Shown in pieces: positions 33,492 to 42,152 of a stretch of DNA of 64,000 nt (position 1 is its first letter; every line of letters begins with the position of its first letter). The notes under the pieces were generated by a model that was not told where the DNA came from, ran no database searches, and saw only the letters and a program-made list of their open reading frames with translations. The position numbers were made by a program, and so were the translations under genes. The stretch is from Brumimicrobium sp033722555 (GTDB lineage Bacteria > Bacteroidota > Bacteroidia > Flavobacteriales_D > Crocinitomicaceae), in contig JAWVYS010000002.1 in NCBI GenBank assembly GCA_033722555.1, positions 108,111 through 172,110 on the forward strand, in the 5' to 3' direction.

Positions 33492-33905
33492 ATGAAAATA
33501 TTAATTATTAACGGTCCAAACCTTAACCTACTTGGTAAAAGGGAAACGCATCTTTACGGAGAAATGTCATTCGAAGATTATTTCGAACAATTACGAAAAA
33601 AATATGCCGATCTTGAGTATTTCCAGTCGAATATAGAAGGAGAGATCATCGAAAAGTTACAAAAAAACAATGCCGACGCGGCTGTTTTAAATGCAGGAGG
33701 ATACACGCATACCTCTGTTTCAATCCGCGATGCAGTGAGTGCTATTAAAAAACCTGTAATTGAAGTCCACATAACGAACATCTCATCAAGAGAGCCGTTC
33801 AGGCATGAGAGTCTGATCAGCCCTGTAGCACAGGGATGTATTTTCGGTTTCGGACTAAAAGGATATGATCTTGCGCTGGATTATCTCATCAATTATCACA
33901 GCTAA
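33492..33905 (+). CDS. aroQ: Type II 3-dehydroquinate dehydratase
   Basis: The 137-aa enzyme catalyses the third step of the shikimate pathway. It has the full type II pattern: NGPNLNLLGKRETHLYG, with the active-site Tyr and Arg, NAGGYTHTSVSIRDA, and EVHITNISSREPFRHESLIS with the catalytic His. GCIFGFGLKGY lies at the C-terminus. It is a single gene converging with the glycosyltransferase gene 6 bp away. Confidence 0.96.
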   Translation: MKILIINGPNLNLLGKRETHLYGEMSFEDYFEQLRKKYADLEYFQSNIEGEIIEKLQKNNADAAVLNAGGYTHTSVSIRDAVSAIKKPVIEVHITNISSREPFRHESLISPVAQGCIFGFGLKGYDLALDYLINYHS

Positions 33906-33911
33906 ACAGTA

Positions 33912-34955
33912 TTAATTCCGTTGAAATAATCTTTTGTTCAATGCGCCGAAAGATTTTATCCTTTTGAAATAATAAGCCCAGATAATTGACCCTCTATATA
34001 GGCCGATATCATTGAATTCCGTGCTCGATTTCCGGATCATTTTTCTTTTAGTGTTTAATGTCCCTAGCTTTCTGTAATAAGCCATATGTGCTCTGAAAAC
34101 AGCACCGAAATGTTTGAATTTGAATCCGATCAGGTATTTAAATGCTGCCAGGCCGTCAAGAAAGAGGCGCTTAGTCATTTTAAAAAATAAATTTCCCCGG
34201 TGATTTTTATGGATCATAAACAGGTTATTCCTGAAATTCAGAAAAGTTTTTCCCGGATTTTCGTAATTGAGTGTTCCTCCGCCCACGTGATAAACTAAGG
34301 ATTTAGGTTCTACATAAAAGGAGTGATTTTTCTTCTTAGCCCGCCAGCAAAGATCAATTTCTTCCATGTGAGCAAAGAAATCTTCATCGAACCCGTTTAA
34401 TTCATGAAAAACATTGGCCTTTATCAGCATACATGCACCGGTCGTCCAGAAAATTTCCTTTGCTTGGTCGTACTGTCCTTCATCCCTTTCTAAATGATCA
34501 AAGATACGTCCCCTGCAGAAGGGATAGTAATTCTTATCAATGAACCCTCCCGAAGCACCGGCGTGTTCAAAATAATCCTTGTTGTGAAAAGCACGTACTT
34601 TAGGCTGCACACCTGCAGCACCTTTACGTTCTCTCATGAATATAAGCAAAGGATCGAGCCAGTTCTCCGTAACCTCTACGTCAGAATTGATGAGCACATA
34701 ATAATCGAATTCACCCTGGATCACTTTTAGGGCATCGTTGTATCCCCTTGCAAAACCTCCATTGATTTCATTCGTTATTAATCGCGTATCGGGAAATTGT
34801 CTTCTCAAAAATGGAACACTGTCATCGGTCGAACAATTATCAGCTACAATAACCTCGTGTCCGGGGCTATACTCGATAAGTTTGGGAAGAAATTGCTCCA
34901 GATACGATTTTCCGTTCCAGTTGAGTATTACGATCGCGGTGCGTGACTCACTCAT
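33912..34955 (-). CDS. Family 2 glycosyltransferase
   Basis: The 347-aa protein has a GT-A domain: TAIVILNWNGKSYLEQFLPK, the DNCSTDDSVPFLRRQFPDT region, and a YYVLINSDVEVTENWLDPLL Mn-binding stretch. ACMLIKANVFHELNGFDEDF and EEIDLCWRAKK follow, as in rhamnosyl/galactofuranosyl-type transferases. A C-terminal amphipathic part (RNNLFMIHKNHRGNLFFKMT) probably associates with the membrane. It lies 5 bp after the GWxTD-family gene, so it is co-transcribed. The acceptor is unknown. Confidence 0.9.
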   Translation of the reverse strand: MSESRTAIVILNWNGKSYLEQFLPKLIEYSPGHEVIVADNCSTDDSVPFLRRQFPDTRLITNEINGGFARGYNDALKVIQGEFDYYVLINSDVEVTENWLDPLLIFMRERKGAAGVQPKVRAFHNKDYFEHAGASGGFIDKNYYPFCRGRIFDHLERDEGQYDQAKEIFWTTGACMLIKANVFHELNGFDEDFFAHMEEIDLCWRAKKKNHSFYVEPKSLVYHVGGGTLNYENPGKTFLNFRNNLFMIHKNHRGNLFFKMTKRLFLDGLAAFKYLIGFKFKHFGAVFRAHMAYYRKLGTLNTKRKMIRKSSTEFNDIGLYRGSIIWAYYFKRIKSFGALNKRLFQRN

Positions 34956-34960
34956 AATAT

Positions 34961-36424
34961 TCAGTAACTGTTGAAATATAAAGAACTGTTGCCTCCGAAA
35001 TGATCTCTATACCCACTTCCGAAAGGGTCATCAAGATCTTTGTCGGGAGTATTTCTTTTGTTAAGCATATATTTCCAACGGTAATTCTGAATTTCTCCTA
35101 TCATATCGCTATGAATCAAACGATAATCATTGTTTAAATTCATTGGGTTATAAAAAACGAACCTCTTATTTGAGAACTGATTGATCTTATCATATTGCCA
35201 AATCTCGTAAGGATATTCTGAAGGGGAACTAGGAACGCTTGATATCTGATTCGGCTGACCGTATTGTAAATAAACACGACCTCTGTCCGTTTCAAAACCG
35301 ACCTGGTAATTCGTGGCATACAAGCGTTGTACCTGTTGTACCTGAACCTTATACTGCATCCAACTTTCAAAAGGTGATTCAGGACTCGTCGCTTTCCAGA
35401 AAGCCTGAAGATACCTTTTGTTTAGTTGGTTATCCTTTTTCTTTAAGAGTTGAATGATGTTTTTTACCTCACCTGCACGGGATATCGGAATTAAACTTGC
35501 CACATAATATCCTGTTGAATCCATCGGGATACTCTCTTCGAAAGCCGGATCCAGGGTCACACTTTCGTAGGCAAGATTATTGACTTCCTCGGTATTATTC
35601 CGGTCGAACATGAACCTGGAGGAAGCAATCACCTGTTTGTCCCTGTTAAGTACATTAACCTCAATATTATAAGTCCCTGTAGGGAGTAAACTAATGTCTA
35701 TAACTTTTGCCACGGGCTGCATTTCAGAAGCCCGGAAACGAAAATACCGGTTATATTTTTCCAGTTCCACCTTATTATTTTGTCCTACAATTTTTTGCTC
35801 AACAACGTAAACTGAATCATCATAGCCGGTTTCTGTATTGTACACTTCAAAATAATAAGGCAACCATTCAAGCTCCGTAGGATAGTAATTTGTCAGCATA
35901 GGTATTACATCATAGCCTGTTTTGGTAAAAATAGTGGGCTGATCAGGATCTGCTTTTCTGATGGTTTCCGCCGGACAGATCTCCGAAATTGATATCCCTT
36001 TTGTGTAGTCTTCTATTCTGACCGTACGATTTACGCTAATTGCCTCATTTTCTGAATGAAGATCACGAATGTAAAGTTCATAGCTGTAAGTTCCCGGGTC
36101 GAGAAGAAATCTTCGAATGTCATAAAAATCTTCTACGAGGCTGTCTATTACCTCAGGACTTTCGAGGATATACTTGTTATAGCTAACCACTTCTTCGTCT
36201 TTAAGAAAAATATGGGTGATTTCCAGCTCACCATAGGTTTTATTTTCTTCCGTAATATATTCAAGTGTATAACCAACAACATTGAGTTGAATTTCGATGT
36301 AATTTCCTTCGCCCGGAGCTAGGAACTGTCTATCATTCAAATAGGCCTTCACCGTTTTATTCTGAGCGTTCAAAACACCGGTTGACAGCGCTGAAAACAG
36401 GATTAAATAAAATAATATTCTCAT
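34961..36424 (-). CDS. GWxTD-domain family exported protein
   Basis: The 487-aa protein has a signal peptide (ILFYLILFSALSTGVLNAQ) and a long beta-rich region. The C-terminal GWxTD-type domain is recognised from LQAFWKATSPESPFESWMQY and RLYATNYQVGFETDRGRVYL followed by QYGQPNQI. In this copy the signature tryptophan is phenylalanine (GFETD). Family members are periplasmic proteins of unknown function, frequent in Bacteroidota. It is upstream of, and probably in one transcript with, the glycosyltransferase. Confidence 0.85.
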   Translation of the reverse strand: MRILFYLILFSALSTGVLNAQNKTVKAYLNDRQFLAPGEGNYIEIQLNVVGYTLEYITEENKTYGELEITHIFLKDEEVVSYNKYILESPEVIDSLVEDFYDIRRFLLDPGTYSYELYIRDLHSENEAISVNRTVRIEDYTKGISISEICPAETIRKADPDQPTIFTKTGYDVIPMLTNYYPTELEWLPYYFEVYNTETGYDDSVYVVEQKIVGQNNKVELEKYNRYFRFRASEMQPVAKVIDISLLPTGTYNIEVNVLNRDKQVIASSRFMFDRNNTEEVNNLAYESVTLDPAFEESIPMDSTGYYVASLIPISRAGEVKNIIQLLKKKDNQLNKRYLQAFWKATSPESPFESWMQYKVQVQQVQRLYATNYQVGFETDRGRVYLQYGQPNQISSVPSSPSEYPYEIWQYDKINQFSNKRFVFYNPMNLNNDYRLIHSDMIGEIQNYRWKYMLNKRNTPDKDLDDPFGSGYRDHFGGNSSLYFNSY

Positions 36425-36688
36425 ATGTAATAATTTGTGCTCTATGCTACTACAAAGCCAAAAGTTAAGGCAAATTTACCGATTTATTCAAACTTTATCG
36501 CAACTATTGATTAAGTGGTGGTATTCAAGAATTAAACCAAAGAAGAAAAAAATATTTTCTGCTCTTGTGATATTAAATTCAGTTTACATTTCGAAGAATA
36601 TTGAATGATTAAGCTACCCCAAAACTTCCGTGATCCAAAAAAAATGAAAATTCTTTCACAAAATGTTTCCCACAAAAAGAAGTATTGC

Positions 36689-36696
36689 TACTTTTG
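36689..36696 (+). promoter_or_regulatory. -7 box of the tRNA-Ser gene
   Basis: TACTTTTG matches TAnnTTTG and ends 4 nt before the mature tRNA 5' end, consistent with transcription starting at or next to the tRNA. A matching TTG at -33 is not evident. Confidence 0.6.
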
Positions 36697-36700
36697 TCGC

Positions 36701-36785
36701 GGAGAAATGGCAGAGCGGTTGAATGCACCGGTCTTGAAAACCGGCATACCGAGAGGTATCGGGGGTTCGAATCCCTCTTTCTCCG
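36701..36785 (+). tRNA. tRNA-Ser (anticodon UGA)
   Basis: The acceptor stem pairs GGAGAAA with TTTCTCC, with discriminator G at 36785 and no encoded CCA. The D arm is standard. The anticodon stem is CCGGT/ACCGG with loop CTTGAAA (anticodon TGA). It has a long class II variable arm (CATACCGAGAGGTATC) and a T arm with GGTTCGAATCC. The long variable arm and UGA anticodon make serine certain. Confidence 0.98.
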
Positions 36786-36790
36786 CTGAG

Positions 36791-36819
36791 GCCTTGTAAT
36801 TTACAAGGTCTTTTTTTTT
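36791..36819 (+). terminator. Intrinsic terminator of tRNA-Ser
   Basis: The perfect stem CCTTGTAA (36792-36799) / TTACAAGG (36801-36808) is followed by TC and nine T residues. It lies 6 bp after the tRNA. Confidence 0.9.
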
Positions 36820-36933
36820 ATCCTAAATATTCGTAAAAGCAATCCTGGATATTAAAAACCAATGGGCCTCGAACCGAAAAAGAGCGCTTTGTCATTAAAT
36901 TGATCTAATTTTATGTCGCATCAAGCTTCCAGA

Positions 36934-37683
36934 ATGAGATATCTATACTTCCTTATCGTTTGCAATATATTTCTATCGTGCAAAACGAATCATTTTCATT
37001 ACGGGGTTGCTTCCCCGAATTATCAAACACAGCTAATCAGGCATACATGTATTAGTATCTCCTATAATCCGGATTGCCGACAAGCAGAATGGGTCGTTTA
37101 CAGTTTAAGGAAAGAGGTTTTGGAAAATGCTGAAATAACAAGAACGGACCGTTTTATTCCTGATCCGCTGTTGCCCGATTCCATTTCCGCCCATGACAAG
37201 GATTATTACAAAAGCGGTTATGACAGAGGACATTTAGCCCCGGCAGCAGATATGGCCGGAAGTCTTAAATGCATGCAGGAATCTTTTTATTATTCAAACA
37301 TATCTCCTCAGCTTCCGGGCTTTAACAGAGGTATCTGGAAAAAACTCGAAGCACAGGTAAGGAAATGGGCTGTACAGTATGACTCCATTCTGGTCGTAAC
37401 AGGCCCTCTGCTCGGTATTGATGAAAACAATCGGATTAAAAGTTCCCAAGTTTGTATTCCTAAAGGATTTTTTAAGGCTTTACTTATTTATTACGAAGGC
37501 AAGCCTTATGGGATAGGATTCTTCGTTCCTCATTTATCATTGAGCAAAGATATCTCAGAGTATCGTGTTAGTATTGATCAACTTGAAAAAATTACCGGAT
37601 TCGATTTTTTCCCCTCTCTGAAAAAAAAAGTTCAGAAACGAATGGAGTCGATTGTCATTCCAGAACGATGGTTCACAGAATAA
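36934..37683 (+). CDS. DNA/RNA non-specific endonuclease, lipoprotein
   Basis: Start taken at ATG 36934, which gives a lipoprotein signal ending in FLSCKT; an upstream ATG at 36913 adds seven residues. About 249 aa with the NUC1/Serratia-nuclease beta-beta-alpha-Me motif SGYDRGHLAPAADM (catalytic His) and the metal-site region ESFYYSNISPQLPGFNRGIW. It hydrolyses DNA and RNA outside the cytoplasm, probably for nutrient phosphate or nitrogen. It is a single gene after the tRNA terminator. Confidence 0.92.
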   Translation: MRYLYFLIVCNIFLSCKTNHFHYGVASPNYQTQLIRHTCISISYNPDCRQAEWVVYSLRKEVLENAEITRTDRFIPDPLLPDSISAHDKDYYKSGYDRGHLAPAADMAGSLKCMQESFYYSNISPQLPGFNRGIWKKLEAQVRKWAVQYDSILVVTGPLLGIDENNRIKSSQVCIPKGFFKALLIYYEGKPYGIGFFVPHLSLSKDISEYRVSIDQLEKITGFDFFPSLKKKVQKRMESIVIPERWFTE

Positions 37684-37779
37684 ATGCACCGTAGAACACA
37701 AATCCTTCTCTTCAAAGTTTACAGCTTGAACAAAAAGTAAAAAAACTCCATTAATTTTACGGTCGACTTCTGAAAAGGT

Positions 37780-38796
37780 ATGAAATACGGTAAATGGTTT
37801 GTACGGATTAACTGGATCACTCTGGTGCTCATCTATCTGGTTGTTATAGCGGGCAGTTTCGTACGAATTACCGGGAGTGGAATGGGCTGTCCCGACTGGC
37901 CAAAATGTTTCGGTCAGTGGGTTCCTCCGACCGAAAAATCCGAATTACCCGATAACTATAAAGAAATATATTCGGAAAAAAGAAGTGCTAAGGTTGAGAA
38001 ATTCTGTTCGATGCTGGAAAAGATCGGAATGACTAACACCGCAAAGAAAATCCGAAGTGATAAAAGCATTTTGGTGGAAGAAAGTTTTAACGCTCAGAAA
38101 ACCTGGACAGAGTACGTCAACCGTTTATTTGGTTTTCTTGCGGGTAACGGTGTATTGCTGATATTTTTATGGATTCTCTTCAAATACAGAAAGAAAAAAC
38201 TGATCATTTTCTCCGGACTGAACCTTGTCATCCTGGCTTTTCAAGCCTGGTTCGGATCTATTGTAGTTGCCACTAATCTGGTGCCCTGGACAATTACAGT
38301 ACATTTATTCCTTGCTTTACTTATTATCGGCATACAATTCTATATTCTTCGATTAATTGCTCCTTCACAGCAACGAAATATACCTGTATCAAGCACTGTT
38401 TATTACCTCATATTTATAATCTTTCTGGTAACATTTATTCAGATGTTTCTGGGCACACAGGTTCGAGAAGAAATTGATCATATGCGAAAAGCCGGAATTG
38501 AAAGGGAAGCATGGAGTGAGAACTTCGGTTTGGCATTTTTTATTCACCGCAGTTTTTCCTGGCTGGTGCTTGCTCTCATCGTAGGAATATACTGGATTAA
38601 ACGAAAAGACAGAAATTTAATGATTTTACGGTGGATTTTTTTTATTTTAATCGTCGAACTGGTTTCGGGTGTTTTGCTTGCTCATTTCAACATGCCCGGA
38701 TTGGTGCAAACAGCTCATCTCGTTTTTGCATCCATTCTTTTCGGAATGCTCTTGATGGCGGTATTTAGAATGAAACACAGAACATTGATTTTTTAG
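37780..38796 (+). CDS. ctaA: Heme A synthase, COX15/CtaA family
   Basis: The 338-aa protein has about eight helices. Its N-terminal RINWITLVLIYLVVIAGSFV and RITGSGMGCPDWPKCFGQWV are unmistakable COX15/CtaA. The TWTEYVNRLFGFLAG helix has the conserved glutamate but Asn where many CtaA proteins have a heme-ligating His. Histidine helices FFIHRSFSWLVLAL and VQTAHLVFASILFG are present. It oxidises heme O to heme A for cytochrome oxidase. It lies 17 bp before the arginine decarboxylase gene. Confidence 0.93.
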   Translation: MKYGKWFVRINWITLVLIYLVVIAGSFVRITGSGMGCPDWPKCFGQWVPPTEKSELPDNYKEIYSEKRSAKVEKFCSMLEKIGMTNTAKKIRSDKSILVEESFNAQKTWTEYVNRLFGFLAGNGVLLIFLWILFKYRKKKLIIFSGLNLVILAFQAWFGSIVVATNLVPWTITVHLFLALLIIGIQFYILRLIAPSQQRNIPVSSTVYYLIFIIFLVTFIQMFLGTQVREEIDHMRKAGIEREAWSENFGLAFFIHRSFSWLVLALIVGIYWIKRKDRNLMILRWIFFILIVELVSGVLLAHFNMPGLVQTAHLVFASILFGMLLMAVFRMKHRTLIF

Positions 38797-38813
38797 AACA
38801 AGAAAAAGGAAAA

Positions 38814-40208
38814 ATGAGAACGAAATACATAGACTTAATCGAACAAACCTTTGATTTTCCGCAGCGTGAATTTCAGCTGGAAGACGATAAACTCTTATTC
38901 CATGGGATAGACCTCATGGAACTAATTGAAAAATACGGTACGCCTCTGAAGTTCAATTATCTTCCTCAAATCTCAAACAATATAGAAAGGTGTAAAGGTT
39001 GGTTCAGGGATGCCATGAATGCCATAGGTTATAACGGCACGTACAACTATGCTTACTGCACGAAAAGTTCGCATTTTTCTTTTGTCATGGAGGAAGTATT
39101 GAAGAATAACGTCAATATTGAAACATCTTCCACCTATGATATCGATATCATCAACCACCTCATCGATAAAGGCAAATTGACGGGCAAAGAACTGATTATA
39201 TGCAACGGATTTAAACCCGATAGCTACATTCGAAAAATTGCTGATCTCATAAACCGTGATTTCGTGGAGGTCATAACTGTAGTAGATAATTACGATGAGC
39301 TCGAAAGGCTAACGAATCTCGTAGATAAAAAAATCAAGGTAGGGATTCGGATCGCTTCGGAGGAAGATCCCAAATTCGAATTTTACACCTCACGTCTTGG
39401 ATTGAGATACAGAAACATCCTTCCATTCTATAAAGAACAAATACAGGATAATCCAAAGGTGGAATTGAAAATGCTTCATTTCTTCATCAATACAGGTATT
39501 TCAGACAGTGCCTATTACTGGAACGAGCTTACTAAGACCCTTCGTGTATATGGTGAACTGAAAGCAATTTGCGGAGACCTAGATTCTTTAAATATCGGAG
39601 GAGGTTTTCCAATTAAAAAATCGCTGGGTTTCGAGTATGATTACGAATATATGGTTCAGGAAATCGTAGGACAGGTAAAGATCATGTGTAAGGAGCAAAA
39701 AATTCCTGACCCGCATTTATTCACGGAATTCGGATCATTTACTGTTGGAGAATGCGGAGGTACAATTTTTAAAATACTGGAACAAAAACAACAGAACGAC
39801 CGGGAAAAATGGAATATGATCGACAGTTCATTCATGACAAATTTACCCGATACCTGGGCAATAAATCAACGATTTGTATTATTGCCAATCAATCGCTGGA
39901 ATGATAATTACGAGCGTGTTTTATTGGGAGGGCTGACTTGTGACAGCGATGACTATTATAACTCGGAACAGCATTCCAACGCTATTTATTTGCCAAAATT
40001 CCGCAAGGATAAAGACCTTTATATCGGATTTTTCAATACAGGCGCCTATCAGGAAAACATTGGTGGCTACGGTGGACTAAAACACTGTCTGGTTCCTGAA
40101 CCGCGACATGTCCTGATTCAACGAAACGAACGAGGAGAAATCACAACAACGCTTTATTCGGAAGAGCAAAACGCTGAACAGTTTATGAAGTTATTGGGTT
40201 ATACCTGA
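38814..40208 (+). CDS. speA: Biosynthetic arginine decarboxylase-type enzyme
   Basis: The 464-aa alanine-racemase-fold PLP enzyme has NYAYCTKSSHFSFVMEEVL with the PLP lysine (K84), NINVETSSTYDIDI-type strand residues and the glycine-rich LNIGGGFPIKKSL. GGLTCDSDDYY near the C-terminus carries the cysteine and aspartate of the partner active site. It is shorter than the 630-aa enterobacterial SpeA; a compact form is usual in Bacteroidota. It converts arginine to agmatine for polyamine synthesis. Other basic amino acids cannot be excluded. Confidence 0.88.
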   Translation: MRTKYIDLIEQTFDFPQREFQLEDDKLLFHGIDLMELIEKYGTPLKFNYLPQISNNIERCKGWFRDAMNAIGYNGTYNYAYCTKSSHFSFVMEEVLKNNVNIETSSTYDIDIINHLIDKGKLTGKELIICNGFKPDSYIRKIADLINRDFVEVITVVDNYDELERLTNLVDKKIKVGIRIASEEDPKFEFYTSRLGLRYRNILPFYKEQIQDNPKVELKMLHFFINTGISDSAYYWNELTKTLRVYGELKAICGDLDSLNIGGGFPIKKSLGFEYDYEYMVQEIVGQVKIMCKEQKIPDPHLFTEFGSFTVGECGGTIFKILEQKQQNDREKWNMIDSSFMTNLPDTWAINQRFVLLPINRWNDNYERVLLGGLTCDSDDYYNSEQHSNAIYLPKFRKDKDLYIGFFNTGAYQENIGGYGGLKHCLVPEPRHVLIQRNERGEITTTLYSEEQNAEQFMKLLGYT

Positions 40209-40214
40209 ATAGGT

Positions 40215-40640
40215 TTACTTATTCCCTTTTATGGCAATTAAAGCTAGTTCTATTAAAGGCGGAATAAGCAAAAAGAGTGCACCGTACTTTGTGATAGCAA
40301 GGATATTATCCTTCAGAAAAGTTTCCGAAATGATCGGAAGTACTATTGCTATAAGCCCAAGATAGTATACCCAGTCATACCATTTGATATTCTTCTTTAC
40401 ATATCGCTTGAGCAACTGTCCCAGGATATAAATAATAATATAAACAAGCACGCTCATCGGGAGATCCCTTAACTGGCTTGCATCACTCACTGTCCAGTAA
40501 TAATACACTATGAATGTTCCGGAAATGATCAGTGCCAGAACAAGCAAAAAATAAAATATACGGCTTAAAGAATTTTTCACGTTCAAGAAGTTTGTTGTAA
40601 CAAATGTACATTTTTTGAGCTCAGCAAACTTACAGAGCAT
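40215..40640 (-). CDS. Small multi-pass membrane protein, not recognised
   Basis: A frame of up to 141 aa has four hydrophobic segments (IFYFLLVLALIISGTFIVYY; SVLVYIIIYILGQLL; WVYYLGLIAIVLPIISETF; YGALFLLIPPLIELALIAI). The first 18 residues from ATG 40640 look unlike the rest, so the start may be TTG 40586 (LNVKNSLSRIF). It converges with speA and diverges from the M28 peptidase gene. No known family was recognised. Confidence 0.65.
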   Translation of the reverse strand: MLCKFAELKKCTFVTTNFLNVKNSLSRIFYFLLVLALIISGTFIVYYYWTVSDASQLRDLPMSVLVYIIIYILGQLLKRYVKKNIKWYDWVYYLGLIAIVLPIISETFLKDNILAITKYGALFLLIPPLIELALIAIKGNK

Positions 40641-40682
40641 TTATAATTCGTATTTTTCCAGCATTATGAGAAACTATAATCT

Positions 40683-42068
40683 ATGCTTAAAAAAGGAGTT
40701 TTTTGCTTGTTCTTACTGACGGTTTTCGGCAATAATCATGCACAAATACAGTTTGAAAAAGACAGTGTATTTATTCGAAACCTGTTTTCTGAATCGCTTG
40801 AGCACGGTAAAGCCTATGAAGACCTCAGAAGTTTGTGCAAGGATGTCGGTGCCAGATTGTCGGGGTCAGCTTCAGCTGAAATGGCCGTTTACTGGGGCAA
40901 AAACAAACTGGAGGCATACGGTTTTGACAAGGTTTATTTGCAAGAAGTAATGGTTCCTCATTGGGTAAGGGGCACGAAAGAAGAAGGGTGGTATAGAACA
41001 GCTGATAAAAAACTGCACAAGGTAAATCTTCTTGCTCTGGGCGGATCCGTTGGAACTTCAGGAATTATGGAAGGAGAGATCGTTATGTTTTCCAACCGCG
41101 AGGCCCTTCAGAACGCAGCTGAGAAGGACGTTAAAGGCAAGATCGTATTTATCTCTCAACCCATGGACCAACATATGATTAACACCTTCAGGGCTTATGG
41201 CGCCTGTTATCCTATACGCGGTTACGGAGCTATAGATGCAGCAAAAAAAGGGGCAAAAGCGGTTATAATCCGGTCACTGAGCCTAAGTGAGCATGATCAT
41301 GCCCACACCGGCACGATGAAATATGAGGAAGGTGTTCCAAAAATCCCTGCAGCTGCGATTTCAACAGCTGACGCAACCAGACTTGAGGAGATTCTCTCCA
41401 CGCGATCAAAAGGAGTTGATTTCATCTTTGAAATGAATTGTCAGGAATTACCCGACATCAAGTCCTATAACGTGATCGGAGAATTAAAGGGTACGGAAAG
41501 CCCTGACGAAATAATTACAATTGGCGGGCATCTCGATTCATGGGATGTGGGTGAGGGCGCTCACGATGATGGAGCCGGTATAGTGCATTCCATGGAAGCG
41601 GTTCGCTTATTACTTAAACAAGGTTATCGTCCGAAGCATACCTTGAGGGTCGTATTCTTTATGAATGAAGAAAACGGCAATATGGGGGGTAAAACCTACG
41701 CAGAAAAGGCTAAAAAATCAGAGGAAAAGCACATTGCGGCAATAGAAAGCGACAGGGGAGGATTTACTCCACGGGGTTTCGATTGTGACGGTTCTGCAGA
41801 GCAACTTCGTTTATTACAATCTTTCGCTCCCCTCTTTAAACCTTATTATTTGCATCATTTCGAAAAAGGTTACGGCGGTGTGGATATTGGTCCGCTAAGT
41901 GATTTCTATGAAGGAATTCCTCTTTTCGGCTTTGTTCCCGACAGTCAGAGATACTTCGACTTTCATCACAATGCCAACGATGTTTTCGAAAATGTTAACA
42001 GACGAGAACTTCAATTGGGAGCTGCCGGAATCTCTGCGCTCATCTATTTACTGGATCAATATCTTTAA
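40683..42068 (+). CDS. Secreted M28 family zinc aminopeptidase
   Basis: The 461-aa protein has a signal peptide (GVFCLFLLTVFGNNHAQ) and a PA-domain insert (VKGKIVFISQPMD to GAKAVIIRSLSLSEHDHA). The co-catalytic zinc site is complete: GGHLDSWDVGEGAHDDGAG (His, Asp), MNEENGNMGG (Glu), ESDRGG (Asp) and DFHHNANDVFENV (His). It is closest in layout to carboxypeptidase Q-like M28 enzymes. It should trim peptides in the periplasm or medium. An 84-bp gap separates it from the phosphatase gene. Confidence 0.92.
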   Translation: MLKKGVFCLFLLTVFGNNHAQIQFEKDSVFIRNLFSESLEHGKAYEDLRSLCKDVGARLSGSASAEMAVYWGKNKLEAYGFDKVYLQEVMVPHWVRGTKEEGWYRTADKKLHKVNLLALGGSVGTSGIMEGEIVMFSNREALQNAAEKDVKGKIVFISQPMDQHMINTFRAYGACYPIRGYGAIDAAKKGAKAVIIRSLSLSEHDHAHTGTMKYEEGVPKIPAAAISTADATRLEEILSTRSKGVDFIFEMNCQELPDIKSYNVIGELKGTESPDEIITIGGHLDSWDVGEGAHDDGAGIVHSMEAVRLLLKQGYRPKHTLRVVFFMNEENGNMGGKTYAEKAKKSEEKHIAAIESDRGGFTPRGFDCDGSAEQLRLLQSFAPLFKPYYLHHFEKGYGGVDIGPLSDFYEGIPLFGFVPDSQRYFDFHHNANDVFENVNRRELQLGAAGISALIYLLDQYL

Positions 42069-42152
42069 CCAAATGTATATAGGGGTCACGAGGTTTATGA
42101 CACCAATAAAATATTTTAATATATTCAAAAATAAAGGCTTACATTTGAATAG

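Noticed and set aside
36605..36799. 64-codon frame running through the tRNA-Ser gene
   Set aside because: It overlaps the tRNA fully; coding is an artefact.
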